From Arabidopsis thaliana (taxonomy: Eukaryota; Streptophyta; Magnoliopsida; Brassicales; Brassicaceae), in assembly GCF_000001735.4 (NCBI RefSeq), contig NC_003075.7, positions 14,385,001 to 14,449,000 of the forward strand: a stretch of DNA of 64,000 bases, given 5' to 3'. Both the position numbers and the translations under genes were made by a program. Numbering within the stretch: position 1 is the stretch's first letter; each line of letters begins with the position of its first letter. Shown here piece after piece: positions 15,990 through 28,300 of the stretch. The notes beneath the pieces were generated by a model. That model was given only the letters and a program-made list of their open reading frames with translations, was not told where the DNA came from and made no database searches.

Positions 15990-18319
15990 ATGCGTGACGC
16001 AATCATCGCCGATCCTCTTCTGGCCATCGACCATGAAACAGTCGCAGAGAAGAAGAAACAGAGCAAAAATCTAAAGATTTCTCTTTTACTGCTTCTGATT
16101 CTCTTAGCAACTTCAGGTCTGTTTTTTGTTTTACTCCAATAATCGAGGAAACATTTACTTCTAGTTAATGAAACAATACAACATCTTTTTTCACTAGTGA
16201 AAAAGACTTGTTTTGGAAATAAATATTTCTGATTAATGTGTTCTGAAATTTCTTAGGTTATTATAGCTTTAGTGACAACATTACAACAGTTTTCTTATCA
16301 AGACAAGCTATTGATGATGATCATAGTCTTAGCCTTGGAACCATCAGTGACGTGGTTGAATCTGAGAATGGTGTTGTGGCTGCTGACGACGCTCGATGTT
16401 CCGAGATCGGTGCCTCTGTTCTTAGAAGTGGCGGTCATGCGGTGGACGCCGCCGTGGCTATTACTTTATGTGTTGGTGTTGTTAATCCAATGTCTAGTGG
16501 AATCGGTGGTGGTTCTTTCTTGATTGTTAGCTCGCAGAAAGATTCCAAAGCTGAGGCTTTTGACATGAGAGAAACTGCTCCATTAGCTGCTTCTAAGGTA
16601 AAAGAAGAGCTTCTCTAACTAATCTCTCTTGATCCAGTTGTTCAGTGTGTAATGTGTTTAGCTTGTGAATTGATGATTCAGGATATGTATAAGAACGATG
16701 CTAGTGCGAAATCGTTGGGCGCATTGTCTATGGGAGTTCCGGGAGAGATAGCTGGACTTTACGAGGCTTGGAAACGGTATGGCCGTCTTCCGTGGAAACC
16801 GCTTTTCGAGCCGGCTATTAAGCTGGCTCGGGACGGTTTCGTGGTGTATCCGTATCTCGGAAAGGCCATATCGACCAAAGTTGCGATGATACTTAAAGAT
16901 CCGGGTATGCGGAGTGTCTTCTCAAGAAACGGACAGGTTTTGAAAACCGGTGAGACTTGCTATAACCCGGAGCTAGCTCAGAGTCTTGAGACTATTTCTG
17001 AGCAAGGCCCGGGAGCGTTCTACAACGGGACAGTAGGCGAGAAGCTTGTTAAAGATGTGAAGAAGGCGGGAGGGATCATAACGATGGATGATCTAAGAAG
17101 TTATAAGGTCCGAGTTACCGATGCAATGTCTGTGGATGTTATGGGTTATACGGTTCATGGAATGCCGCCTCCTTCGGGCGGTACAGTCGGTTTTTCGATG
17201 GTTATGAATATCTTGGATAGTTACTCGAATCTTTACACTGCTTCGGGAAGAGAGCTCGGGCTGCACCGTTTGATAGAAGCAATGAAACATATGTTTGCAG
17301 CTCGTATGGATCTTGGAGACCCTGAGTTCGTTAATGTAACAAACTCTATGAACCAAATGCTCTCGAAGGCTCACGCGGAAGAAATCCAAAAGAGGATTTT
17401 CGACAACACGACATTCCCACCTGAGTACTATATGAACCGGTGGAGCCAACTCAGGGACCAAGGAACGAGTCATTTCTGCGTTGTGGATGCGGATCGCAAC
17501 AGTGTGTCGATGACCTCAACCGTGAATTACCGTTTTGGTGCCGGGGTGTTATCACCTTCAACTGGAATTGTACTTAACAACGAGATGGATGATTTCTCAA
17601 CACCCACGGAAATCACTCCCGACATGCTTCCTCCAGCGCCTACAAATTTCATTGAACCAAACAAAAGACCATTATCTTCCATGACACCTCTCGTGATCAC
17701 CAAGGTTCACAATCAATATATATCTACTTTTCCTGTTATCTACAACTCATAGTCTCATACTATGAGTTCTAACCACGGTCCATGGAAACCCGCGGTTGTG
17801 ATTTTTTTATCGCAGGATGGTGAGTTCGTGGCAGCGCTTGGAGGAGCTGGTGGAATGCATATAATTCCAGCGGTGCTTCAAGTGTTTCTTAATTGCTTTG
17901 TGTTGAATATGAAACCTAAAGAAGCAGTAGAGAGTGCCAGAATATACCATAGAGTATGCATAGTTCAAAACCATCTGATTGTTGTTACTAACATTCAAAA
18001 TGAAATACTCAATGTATTTTGGTTGTTGTTGCAGTTGATACCAAATGTTGTTTCCTATGAGAACTTCACCACGATCAATGGCGATCACATAGGGGTTTCA
18101 GAAGATACCAAGATGTTTCTAGCAGAGAGAGGACATGAGCTAAAGGAGCTATCAGGTGGAGCTATAGTTCAACTTATTGTTCAGAGTTTCAAGGAAGAGA
18201 AAGAAGAAGAAATGATTATTGAAATTGGAAGGAAAATCGGAAAGAAATCGAAACCATTAAAGGGCTTACTTACTGCAGTTAGTGATCCTCGAAAAGATGG
18301 AAAGCCAGCTGCAGTTTGA
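15990..18319 (+). CDS. GGT4: Gamma-glutamyltranspeptidase 4 (vacuolar)
   Basis: Gamma-glutamyl transferase/hydrolase that removes glutamate from glutathione and glutathione S-conjugates; plant GGT4 works in the vacuole on conjugated xenobiotics. Five exons: 15990-16116, 16257-16597, 16682-17704, 17816-17953, 18035-18319; 637 residues. An N-terminal signal anchor follows a basic stretch (LKISLLLLLILLATSG). The large subunit holds VVAADDARCSEIGASVLR and the NPMSSGIGGGSF glycine motif; the autocatalytic cleavage site is QGTSHF, with the nucleophile threonine at about residue 418 opening the small subunit. Downstream GVLSPSTGIVLNNEMDDF and KRPLSSMTP are the usual small-subunit motifs. The precursor looks complete and active. 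It converges with PFK1, the coding ends being 301 bp apart. Confidence 0.92.
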
Positions 18320-18620
18320 TTTCGTTATTAAGCTAATTACAAATTTCCTCATTCAAGTCCCATTCTCTATCATGTAAATTTGAATAAAGTTACATGAGCC
18401 TCAAAGACTCAGCGTGGGATATATACAGAAGCAAAGTTGTAGTTGGAACCAAGAGTTGTTACATTATTCTCACAAGAGTTATCTCTCTCTCTTCTCTTTG
18501 CTTGAAGAATATTATAAAACAATTTTTGAAAAGCTTTCTATTAAATTAAGAAACCTTACTTCCCAAACAAAGATGTCCTCAAGTCAAAACACAAACGAAT
18601 GTTTTTGTAGACAGTGTTGA
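18320..18620. other. Shared 3' region of GGT4 and PFK1
   Basis: The two convergent genes must place both 3' UTRs in these 301 bases, so their transcripts may overlap tail to tail. A tgaataaagtt near 18381 could serve GGT4 polyadenylation. No other feature was seen. Confidence 0.5.
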
Positions 18621-21071
18621 TCACCATTTCATGGTCCCTGGTTCACCAACCAACTGGTTTGAGTGGATCTTGTCAGCTTGCTTCATGAAACTCGGTTGGT
18701 TCGTCGAAGACAAAAGCCTCGCCCACATTCTGTCAGTGATCACCACCTTGTTCTGTTTCTCCGTGATCCTCTACACAATATTCAAACCATGTTATTAGGA
18801 TTCCCAAATTGATATAAATGTAAGAGATGCTCAGGTATGAGTATTTGGTCCTGAGACTCACATTGAAGGGAATGTAAGTATGTCTTCCATTGACAAGGCC
18901 AACAGTGAAACCATTGTAACCAGCCATCACTCCATGAACCGCGCTTTGAGCTAAAAGCGTGCAGCATACATTGTCTGATGCATTGCTCGGAACAGCTCGT
19001 ATCATGTAGGTTGGATCTGAAAGACACCAAAAAAGAAGAAGAAACTTTATCTATTATGTTCCACATACACAAAAGAAAAACTCATAAGATATCTATATAC
19101 CTATATATTTGAGGGTAAGGGTCATCTTCTTGGCAAAATGATCCTATATAAGAAGAGACAAAGGAAAGCAAATCATTTTCTCAGTTTTTGTCTCACGAAA
19201 ATCCTCTGTTTTTAGGAATGTCAATAATGTTAACCTTGATTCTTTGGGAGATCCATAGGCCAATGTCTTGAAGAAGTTTGTTTCCAGAGGCATCTTTGAG
19301 AGTTGTGGACTCTTTCATGCTTTCAGACAACAGATCTTGTCCCGCACCTTCTGCAATTACAATCACCATATGACCACTCTCCTTTAACCGTTTATCGATA
19401 AATTCAAAAAGCCCGCCCGAGCCTTCAAGAAAAAATGGAGATTCCGGGATCAAGCAACAGTCCACATCTCGGCTGGCTAGAGTGGCATGCATTGCAATGA
19501 ATCCTGCACAAACCCTTAAGAATCCGTAAACATCTCTTCGGTGCTCAGCTAAACTTGGGTGAAAACTACCTAAGTCTAGGGAAACTTCTTACCGCTGTAC
19601 CGTCCCATTAACTTCACAAGACCAATACCATTCTCAAAGCTTGTAGCTTCGACATGTGCTGCATTGATAGCACGTTGAGCCTCTTCTACAGCTGTGTCAA
19701 ACCCGAAAGATCTATCGATAATCTGTACCGAGAAAGAACAAACAGTCATTATCCCAAACAACCATAAGAATCTACGATACAATATCGAAATCTCAAACCA
19801 TTAGGGGGGAAAAAAGAATTACAGGAATGTCATTGTCAATTGTTTTCGGGATTCCGGCAACCGCAACTTTAAGCTTGCGTTTCCTAATCTCCTGCAGAGA
19901 CAGTCATTAAAGAAATAACCAACGCAATTATTGATCAGAAGTAGTTATGCCTACCTCGAATATAGCAGCTGCTCCTTTCTGTGATCCATCTCCACCGATT
20001 ATATAAACCTGGTTAATCCCGCGATCTTGAATACTATCTACTATCTTGGTGGTGTTGTGACCGCCTCTTGAAGTCCCGAGGATAGTTCCTCCGCTTCTAT
20101 GGATATCATTCACTGTTTTTAAGTCCAAATGGATTGTGTTTCTCGCGTAAAATCCTCTGTAACCTCCCTGCAACCAAATTTGATCACAAGATTAATATAT
20201 TGAGCTAAAAAATTGAGAGCAATGCTGAAAGAATAACTAAACCAATGAGACTTACATCAATGCCAAGGATTCTCTTGACACCATACATATAAGATAATCC
20301 ACAAACTATCTCTCTGATCACAGTATTAAGCCCGGGACATAGACCGCCACATGTAACAATGCAAGCAAGAACATCATCCGACTCAAAGTAAACCTGCGTA
20401 AACAAAACAGTCCCATCAACACTCACCTTCTCAAGCATAGACTCTTTGAAAAGAGACAGAATCTACCCTTTGACGTGGTCCTGCACGACGGAAATGCGTT
20501 CCCCTAGGACTATCAGGATGAACTACTATCTACAAAAAGGCGAAACCAGAATCTTCATCAACGAGAGACGAATAAACAAACGCTAATGGCTAAAGGAGAG
20601 AGTGTTGTACTTACTTTTTGAGGAACCGTGTCATCCTCATCGACAAAATACTGCCTGAAAACACATTGAATTTGAATCAATGAAGAAGCTGATGATTCAA
20701 TCACAAGGAAAGAAAGTTAAGTTCCCTGAGGTAAATCAAACAAACAGTAACTTACTTAACAACAGAGTAAGCTGCATTGTCTTGTAATGGATTTGGATAT
20801 GTCTGAAACATTCGCATGACACAAACAATAGATTTCATCAGAGAAACGTTAAATGATATTTTAAAAAGGTAACTTTAAACCACAATCATATTAAGTTTCA
20901 GTCTTTTTCCCGCTCGCATTTTCAGTCACATTATAGATTGAAATTTAAAAAGTCAGAGAGACGTACAGGATGATCAGGAAAGTCGTCGGAGAAATGAGGA
21001 ACGTCTTCAAGAATATAACCGGCGGGACCAGTAACAATCTTCCGGTCCGAGTTTGGAACAGAAGATGACAT
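18621..21071 (-). CDS. PFK1: ATP-dependent 6-phosphofructokinase 1
   Basis: Phosphorylates fructose-6-phosphate in glycolysis; annotated as cytosolic. Twelve exons from the 5' side: 20967-21071, 20756-20802, 20615-20654, 20467-20529, 20256-20393, 19955-20167, 19823-19891, 19593-19722, 19235-19503, 19101-19143, 18862-19016, 18621-18770; 473 residues. Motifs: CGGLCPGLN (nucleotide loop), [30 protein letters not shown] (catalytic region), MGRYSGFIA and [14 protein letters not shown], with glycine at the discriminating site, predicts ATP use. The lysine in PKTIDND is shared with pyrophosphate-type enzymes, as in other plant ATP-PFKs. The chosen start ([11 protein letters not shown]) gives the familiar length, but the frame stays open upstream through two more ATGs (21282-21284 and 21255-21257). 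Confidence 0.93.
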
Positions 21072-21284
21072 AACCAACCTTTTCGGAGACTCAAAGCTCT
21101 GATTGTCCGAAACAATCAAACGGAGACCAGAATCGAAGCTCAATGATCGATATTTTCTACTGATTCTAGGGATTAAAAACCCCAATTGATGATGATGATG
21201 ATCGGTTTCAGATTGTGTACTCCGACGTGAAGATGATCGGAATCTAAACAAATCCATACAATGAAAGATTACAGAAAATGTCAT
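21072..21284 (-). other. In-frame upstream extension of PFK1
   Basis: From ATG 21284 or ATG 21257 the frame is open into PFK1 with no stop. The stretch beginning MDLFRFRSSSRRSTQSE adds 62 residues rich in Ser and Arg and poor in acidic residues, a composition like a plastid or mitochondrial transit peptide. It may simply be 5' UTR. A TATA-like run lies near 21350. Confidence 0.35.
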
Positions 21285-24200
21285 CACCCATTTTTTTTTT
21301 ATATGAAACCCAAAAAATGGAACAGTCTTCTTTGACTTCAATTTTTTTTTTTATATTGTTAACAAAAATGGAAACTTTAGAAAATAATTCACCTTTGAAG
21401 AAATTTGAAACCAAGATGGAAACAAGAAGTAAGGAGGAGGAGGAAGCAGATCAGGCCATCACGGGCTGGTGGTGAATGTATGGATGAAGAAGATAATGAA
21501 CAAGTGGCGATATGTTTGTGGTTTTTGCTTTTAATGATGAGAAGATACGAGACATTTCAGAAGAGAAGGTTTTAATTACTTTGGTGCAAAATTGACCATT
21601 TCAATAATTGAAGAGTTATATTTAAAATTCGTTGAAAGATTTGGGCTGTGTGTAATAATTATTAATAAAGGACTGATTTTTGATGTTTTTTTTTTATTTT
21701 AAAAAGAGAATGATTTTGATATTAATTTTTTTGGAGTGGGTGTTTTGGTTATTGGAGTAGGTTTCTAGTTATAGAAATTTTAGGATACGGCATGAACTAT
21801 GCTCTAGCCTACACCGGCATGTTTCTCATTTGACATAAATTGTAAGTCAAAACATATTTCCCTAATTGGGCTTGATTTCCCTAATTACATTTATTTTCAT
21901 ATTGCGTAAGACTAGGCTTAAGGGAAATTGACACAAAAATGTGTAAGGGAAAGAACTAAGTATGTCCGGCCCACATGACAGAACATCTAATTTAAAATGG
22001 GTAAAGCTCATAAGCCCACTAATATTCTGATTTCTGAACCAATTGACCAACCACAATTTGCCCATGTTCTAAGATTTCTTTCATGTGTTTACCAATGCAA
22101 GAGACTTTACCGTTAGAATACAAATCTATTCGATCAAAGTTGTGTTTTCTGTAAGAATATCTTCCATCATGCAAAAGTTTATTACATGTCTATGGTTACA
22201 AATTGGTTAATAATATATCTAATATGCATTTGTAACCTTTGACAATCAGCTAAGATAAATAACCTAATTTGTTTTTGTTTCTTATATCTCTCTTCATTTA
22301 GCATCCAAAAAATTAAAACTGAATTTGATCTAGTAGAACTTTGTGATAGGAAATGGGATAAAACGGAGCTCAAATTCTATTAAGTTCTAAAGACTTCTAA
22401 AACAAGAATTATGGCAAAGATATGATAATACCCAGACAAAGAGGCAATCATAGGCATCTATATGTTTTATTCAAGACATGTCTTTGGCCCCTCCATGATT
22501 TCATTCTTTGACTCTATAAATTATTTTGAATTTTCTTCTTTTATTTAAGAAATAATATAATTATGATGGGTATTCTATAAATACACAAGATTATATATAT
22601 GTATGTATTATATATGAATTTCTTTGCCTCTCTTTTTGGTTTGGTGGCGTTCTAACGTTGGGATTGAGATTGTCATTTTTTTTTGTTAAAGGAATGAGAT
22701 TGTCTTTTGTATATCCTTAACTTGAGTTGTCCAAAAAAAAAAAAAAAAAAAAGTATATCCTTCACTTGAAACTCTTGACGTTAAAGTTACAATCCTTGAG
22801 AAATCGAAATGAATTTTAATTTATAAATCTAGCTAGCTATTTAGATTCTTTTTTGCTGTGGTTATGTTTTCAATCTAAACAAACCATTTATTATCTCAAA
22901 TTATTTTTAACATTTCGGTCCCGCTTAATTATTATTTTTAGCAATATATTTTTTTTTTTACTGATTTAGTGATTTTCAAATCATAATGAATAGTTTAATT
23001 TATGTTACAAGAAAAGCTGAAGTATAATTTTGGCAGTTTATCTTAGATTTCAGAACCATAAGAATATAAAATGTTCAAAGAGAGTTCCAAGACCTAAACA
23101 CTTCAATCCAATCGAAAGATCTCAAATTCAAGGATGGACCCAGAGTTTGTGGGGGCTACGTTAATCTTATTTCATACTACATCATATAAGAGCCGTATAA
23201 GCATATTACACCTGACACTTTCTAGACTAAACCGCTTCTAATCAAAAAATTTAAAATGCAGCGTGACCGGAAATCAAGAAAAGCAAAATACTATTTTTGT
23301 TGTTACAATTAGGATTAAGGCTTATGTAAAAATGAATCTATTTTTCTTACACTTCATTCGAGAATTTTAAGTGTACGATACAGTTTTCTTCTATTCTTTT
23401 TTTTTCCTTTGGTAGTTTTGACCATCTATTGATTTTTCTTTCTCAAATAAGTTGACGTAAACCACATTACATAGATTATACGATAGAACTCATAATCATT
23501 ACAGTCAAGATACTCAAGATTGTTATGAATTATTATATGATAGATATGTTTAAAGAACGAACACAAATTCAGTTAATAGGCGTAATAATTTCAGGATTCC
23601 TTCATTAAACATTTTTATGGCAAAAGGAAACGATTGTCTGATTTGAAACATATGTAAAAAAGTATAGTTGCCATGATTTCATAATTCATGCTGATGTAAA
23701 CAAATCTCCAAAGAGACCATATAATAATAATAAAAAACAAAATCATAATTAAAAATATTCGCTTTTCTATACAATACGAGAGACATGATTTTATTTATTT
23801 CAAAAGAAAATAAAAAATACGAAAGATATATTATAAATTAGAAAATAAGAGATGGTGTGGTCCATATGATGGGTCGCTGCTCAAATTGCCTTACTTCTCA
23901 AGCAACCTCTTAATTCCTTTTTTTTTATCTGCAGAAATTAAAATAAAATAACAAAACGAAAAAAAGAAGAAAAATGAATAACAAAAGAATAATGATCACT
24001 TCCTCCAGCTCGATGCCCATGTGATCTCTCTTCCTTCTTCTCGTCTTTTTTTCTCTCTTCATCTTTTTTACTTTTTTTGTTTTGTTTATTCTCTTCTGTT
24101 CTTATTAACTTTCTACAAAAACTTACGTTTATCCTAGAAAAATTAGATGTTTATAGTATAGTGTGAACTAAGAAGTGAAGTATATTATTTTAATATATCA

Positions 24201-25229
24201 TAGATATAGACCAAGAATACAAAATCCATGTAGTAAATAAGTTATAAATTTTTTTTGTCCAAATTTACTTATATATATATATATATATGTATTTATTTAT
24301 ACACATCATCTAAAGGATAGTAGAATACACAATGTTAAAGTTAATAGCGATGAAAATTTCCAATCTATTCCAGCATGAAACTTACATTATATTATAAAGA
24401 TACATAGATGGTAAAAAAAAAACTTCTGATATTATTTTATTTTCAAAAATTCATATCTCCACTCTATTATAAATACTAAATTTGTAATGAATTTTCGATG
24501 TTTTAAGGATAGCTAAAATGAGAAGTTAAAGAAAAAGAGTAGCAAAAAGGAAAAGGAATAAGTTAGAATGTAGAAACCTATACTATACATACAAATAAAT
24601 AAATAAATATTTTTATTATAAAAAAGTATAGAATTTGTAGATAAATGTAAACAAACCGCTTGAAAGACTCATAGCGGCTTCTTAAACCAGCAAAGGCAAA
24701 ATAAAAGGTGGGTCAGTGAATGGGTTTCAGAGCCACCTTTCCCTTTTTTCTCGCTTACTTCTTCAGTTAAAGTTTGAGATAGACACATATTATACATCAT
24801 ATAGTATACATATTTATGTTATATACTATCTTAATTCCCTCAACAAAAAATCTCTCGAATGTTTTTTTTTAATTAATTTATATACCTTTCACATCCCAAA
24901 CTCTCACACTTTCTCTTCTTCTTCGTCTTCTCCTCCTCCTTCGTCTTCGTCGTTTATTAACTCTCTCTCTCTCTCCTTGTTCTCTCTCTCTCTCTTTTTC
25001 CTGATTTGCAGTACTGTCTAAGATCTTATTCCGCTCGACCAAGTTTGTTCTTTTTAGCATAATTTGGGGGAGTTTTTCCCCATTAATTCTCACTTTGTCT
25101 TCTTCTTGTGTCGGTTAGGTTTTCAAGAAAAACCCTCTTTTGTCTTGTCTCCTCAAAATCAGTTGCTTCTTCTCTATAATAATAGAGGGTTTATTCATAT
25201 CTTCACTATCTAGCTTCTTCTTCTATCAT
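21285..25229. other. Divergent PFK1-NAC075 intergenic region
   Basis: About 3.9 kb between two divergently transcribed genes, with no supported gene. It contains poly(A)/poly(T) runs (22732-22752), an (AT)n microsatellite near 24272-24288 and, close to NAC075, a long pyrimidine leader of CTT and CT repeats (24899-25000), common in plant 5' UTRs. Confidence 0.45.
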
Positions 25230-25303
25230 ATGTACTCCAACTCTCGGATATGATCGAAAGAGCTTTGTTATTATTATCTTTACAACTTCACGCAGACGCA
25301 TAA
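25230..25303 (+). promoter_or_regulatory. Two overlapping uORFs before NAC075
   Basis: uORF1 at 25230-25253 encodes MYSNSRI. Its stop codon TGA overlaps the ATG of uORF2 (25250-25303, MIERALLLLSLQLHADA). Both end before the NAC075 start at 25338, leaving 34 bases. If the leader includes this stretch, they would reduce or condition translation of the main frame. Confidence 0.4.
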
Positions 25304-25337
25304 GAGAGAGAGTTGATCAAAGATATTCGAGATTGAG

Positions 25338-28300
25338 ATGAACAAGAGTAATCCTGCTGGTTCGGTGACTGGTTCGGATATAATAGACGCCAAGATCGAA
25401 GAACATCAACTTTGTGGATCCAAGAAGTGTCCTAGCTGCGGCCACAAGCTCGAAGGCAAACCAGTAAGTAATATTCCTTTTTTTTTCTTCTATTTGATTT
25501 CAGTTCACTTAAAAAATAAATTCTTTCTACCTTCTTTTTCTCATTTTTAGGTCATTTGTAAATGTTTTTTAAAGAAAAAAAAAAGAAAAAGAGGAAAAGA
25601 ATCAATGAAGAACATCAAGAATGATGCTCTCTGTTTTATTCTATCGCTTGCAGCAATTCAAAATCCAAATTTTAAAGCGTCTATATACGAGTCTTTATTT
25701 GTATAGTTGTATATACTTATATTCTCTTGTTCTTTTTCTTTATATTAATTAAGTTTTTGTTTTCCCCTCTTTTTAGCAGGATTGGGTTGGTTTACCAGCA
25801 GGAGTGAAATTTGACCCAACGGATCAAGAATTGATAGAACATTTAGAAGCGAAAGTGTTAGCTAAAGACTTCAAATCTCACCCTCTCATTGACGAATTCA
25901 TCCCAACCATTGAAGGCGAAGACGGCATTTGCTACACTCATCCCGAGAAACTTCCTGGTACATACACACCTTCATGCAGTCCATATATCACATTCTTGAT
26001 ATATCTTCATTATATGATTATTTGATAAGACTAATATACATAATAGAGCATTGTGTCACACCAAAGTTTGATTTTGTTTTAGTTGAGTCACACCAAATTT
26101 TATATCTCTTATACTTTGGTCACAACTACACTATATACATACCTTTTTGTATAACCTATACATCTATATATATACATTCTTCATGCATATCTTATTTATA
26201 AATTACACATGCATGTCTTCATTATAATATATGATTGCTTGATATGACTACCAACGGAGGGTCAAACCAATGTTTTGATTTTTCTTTCTTTTCATTTGGT
26301 CATACCAAAGTTTGAATCTTTTTAATTTGGGTTACACAAGAAACATATAAATTAACAATAAAGAGATTTTTCTTTTTTCAACTTTTATAGGAGTGACTAG
26401 AGATGGTTTAAGCCGACACTTCTTTCATAGACCATCAAAGGCGTACACGACGGGAACAAGAAAGCGAAGAAAGATTCAAACAGAATGTGACAATAATTTG
26501 CAAGGAAGTAGTAGCTCCGGTGAGACGAGGTGGCATAAGACCGGTAAGACAAGACCGGTTATGGTAAACGGTAAGCAAAAAGGTTGTAAGAAGATTTTGG
26601 TTTTGTATACCAATTTTGGTAAGAATCGAAAACCGGAGAAAACCAATTGGGTAATGCATCAATATCATTTGGGGACACATGAGGAAGAGAAAGAAGGAGA
26701 ACTTGTTGTGTCTAAGATCTTTTATCAAACTCAGCCTAGGCAATGCAACTGGTCGTCTTCTACATCGAGCTTGAACGCTATAGGTGGTGGCGGCGGTGAA
26801 GCGAGTAGCGGCGGAGGCGGCGGAGAGTATCATATGAGGAGAGATAGTGGGACTACTAGTGGTGGGAGTTGTTCTTCGTCTAGAGAAATTATTAATGTTA
26901 ATCCTCCGAATCGATCCGATGAAATAGGCGGCGTTGGTGGTGGCGTTATGGCCGTAGCAGCTGCGGCTGCGGCGGTTGCAGCTGGGCTTCCGAGTTATGC
27001 AATGGATCAGCTCAGCTTTGTTCCGTTTATGAAAAGCTTTGATGAGGTATGCACCCATTTTTGTCATTTTGATTTTTTCGTTTAATAAAATAACTAAATT
27101 AATTTGCATACTCACTGGTAATATTAGGACCAAAAATGTGATTTGACTATTAATTATATTTATCAACCTCGCATAAGATTAATAAAAACAAAGGTGAATG
27201 CTGGAAAAATAATGCTTAGGGCTCTTATATTGGCTTGTATTGCAAGTAAACAATGCTCATTTTGTTTGTGTAATTTCTGATTTTTCTTTGTCTTATTATA
27301 ATTTAGTTACCTAAGGAAATTAAATAATCAATTTATACGACGTGATAATAATGAACGGTTGGTGATAATCAATTTTTAACTAACAATGTGACTTAAAGTT
27401 TCACCCGACGTGATAAACTCAGAAAACAATGTCTAAACCGCAACGGTCCAAAAGAATTGTGATATAATAAAAGTAATTAATTTTCTATATATAAAAAAAG
27501 AAAGTATATATAATATCAGTTATTTTAATTAGCAGTTAAAAGTTTATAAATGTTCAGGTGGCGAGGAGGGAAACTCCTCAGACTGGGCACGCTACATGTG
27601 AGGATGTAATGGCAGAACAACATCGTCATCGTCATCAACCATCATCATCAACATCACATCATATGGCTCATGATCATCACCATCATCATCATCAACAACA
27701 ACAACAACGGCATCATGCATTCAACATAAGCCAGCCTACACATCCGATATCAACCATTATTTCTCCATCTACTTCGCTTCACCATGCCTCCATTAATATT
27801 CTTGACGATAATCCTTATCATGTTCATAGAATCTTGCTCCCCAATGAAAATTACCAGGTAAAATACCTAATCTTCTCTTTTTCTTACATTCTAGAACTAC
27901 AAAAAAAATAGAAATGTTTATCACCCTTAATTTCTGTTTGAATTAAAATAACTAATTAATTTAGGAGAAGGATACGTACAGTTTCATGAAATTAAACAAG
28001 TTAGCTGAAATATCACTATGATTTATATATAATAATCAATATAAATTACGTTATGTTACTATTGATTGAAGTGGGAGTCATGAACCTATCAAACTTATAT
28101 AATTAAGGCTCTCACCATTTCAATTAATTATTAAAAAAAATTAGGGTTGTGAATTTGTAATGTAATTAATTATAGAGGTTTTTACTGTGTTCTTCCACAC
28201 AGTCACGTATGCATATCTATGTCGGTATTTAATTAAGTAGTAGAAATTGTGGTTCTTGTACATGTTAGGTCTTTTAGATATTTGCATGCATGTGACTTAA

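Noticed and set aside
23100-23330. Phrase ggatggacccagagtttgtg resembling plant transposon borders
   Set aside because: No terminal repeats, target-site duplication or coding could be found around it.
24716-25093. Open frames on both strands rich in Ser/Pro or Arg/Glu runs before NAC075
   Set aside because: They are translations of the CT/CTT-rich leader, not proteins; the plus-strand one does not begin with ATG.
26435-27166. 243-codon minus-strand frame inside NAC075 exon 3
   Set aside because: Antisense shadow of the NAC coding exon; no start context or motif.
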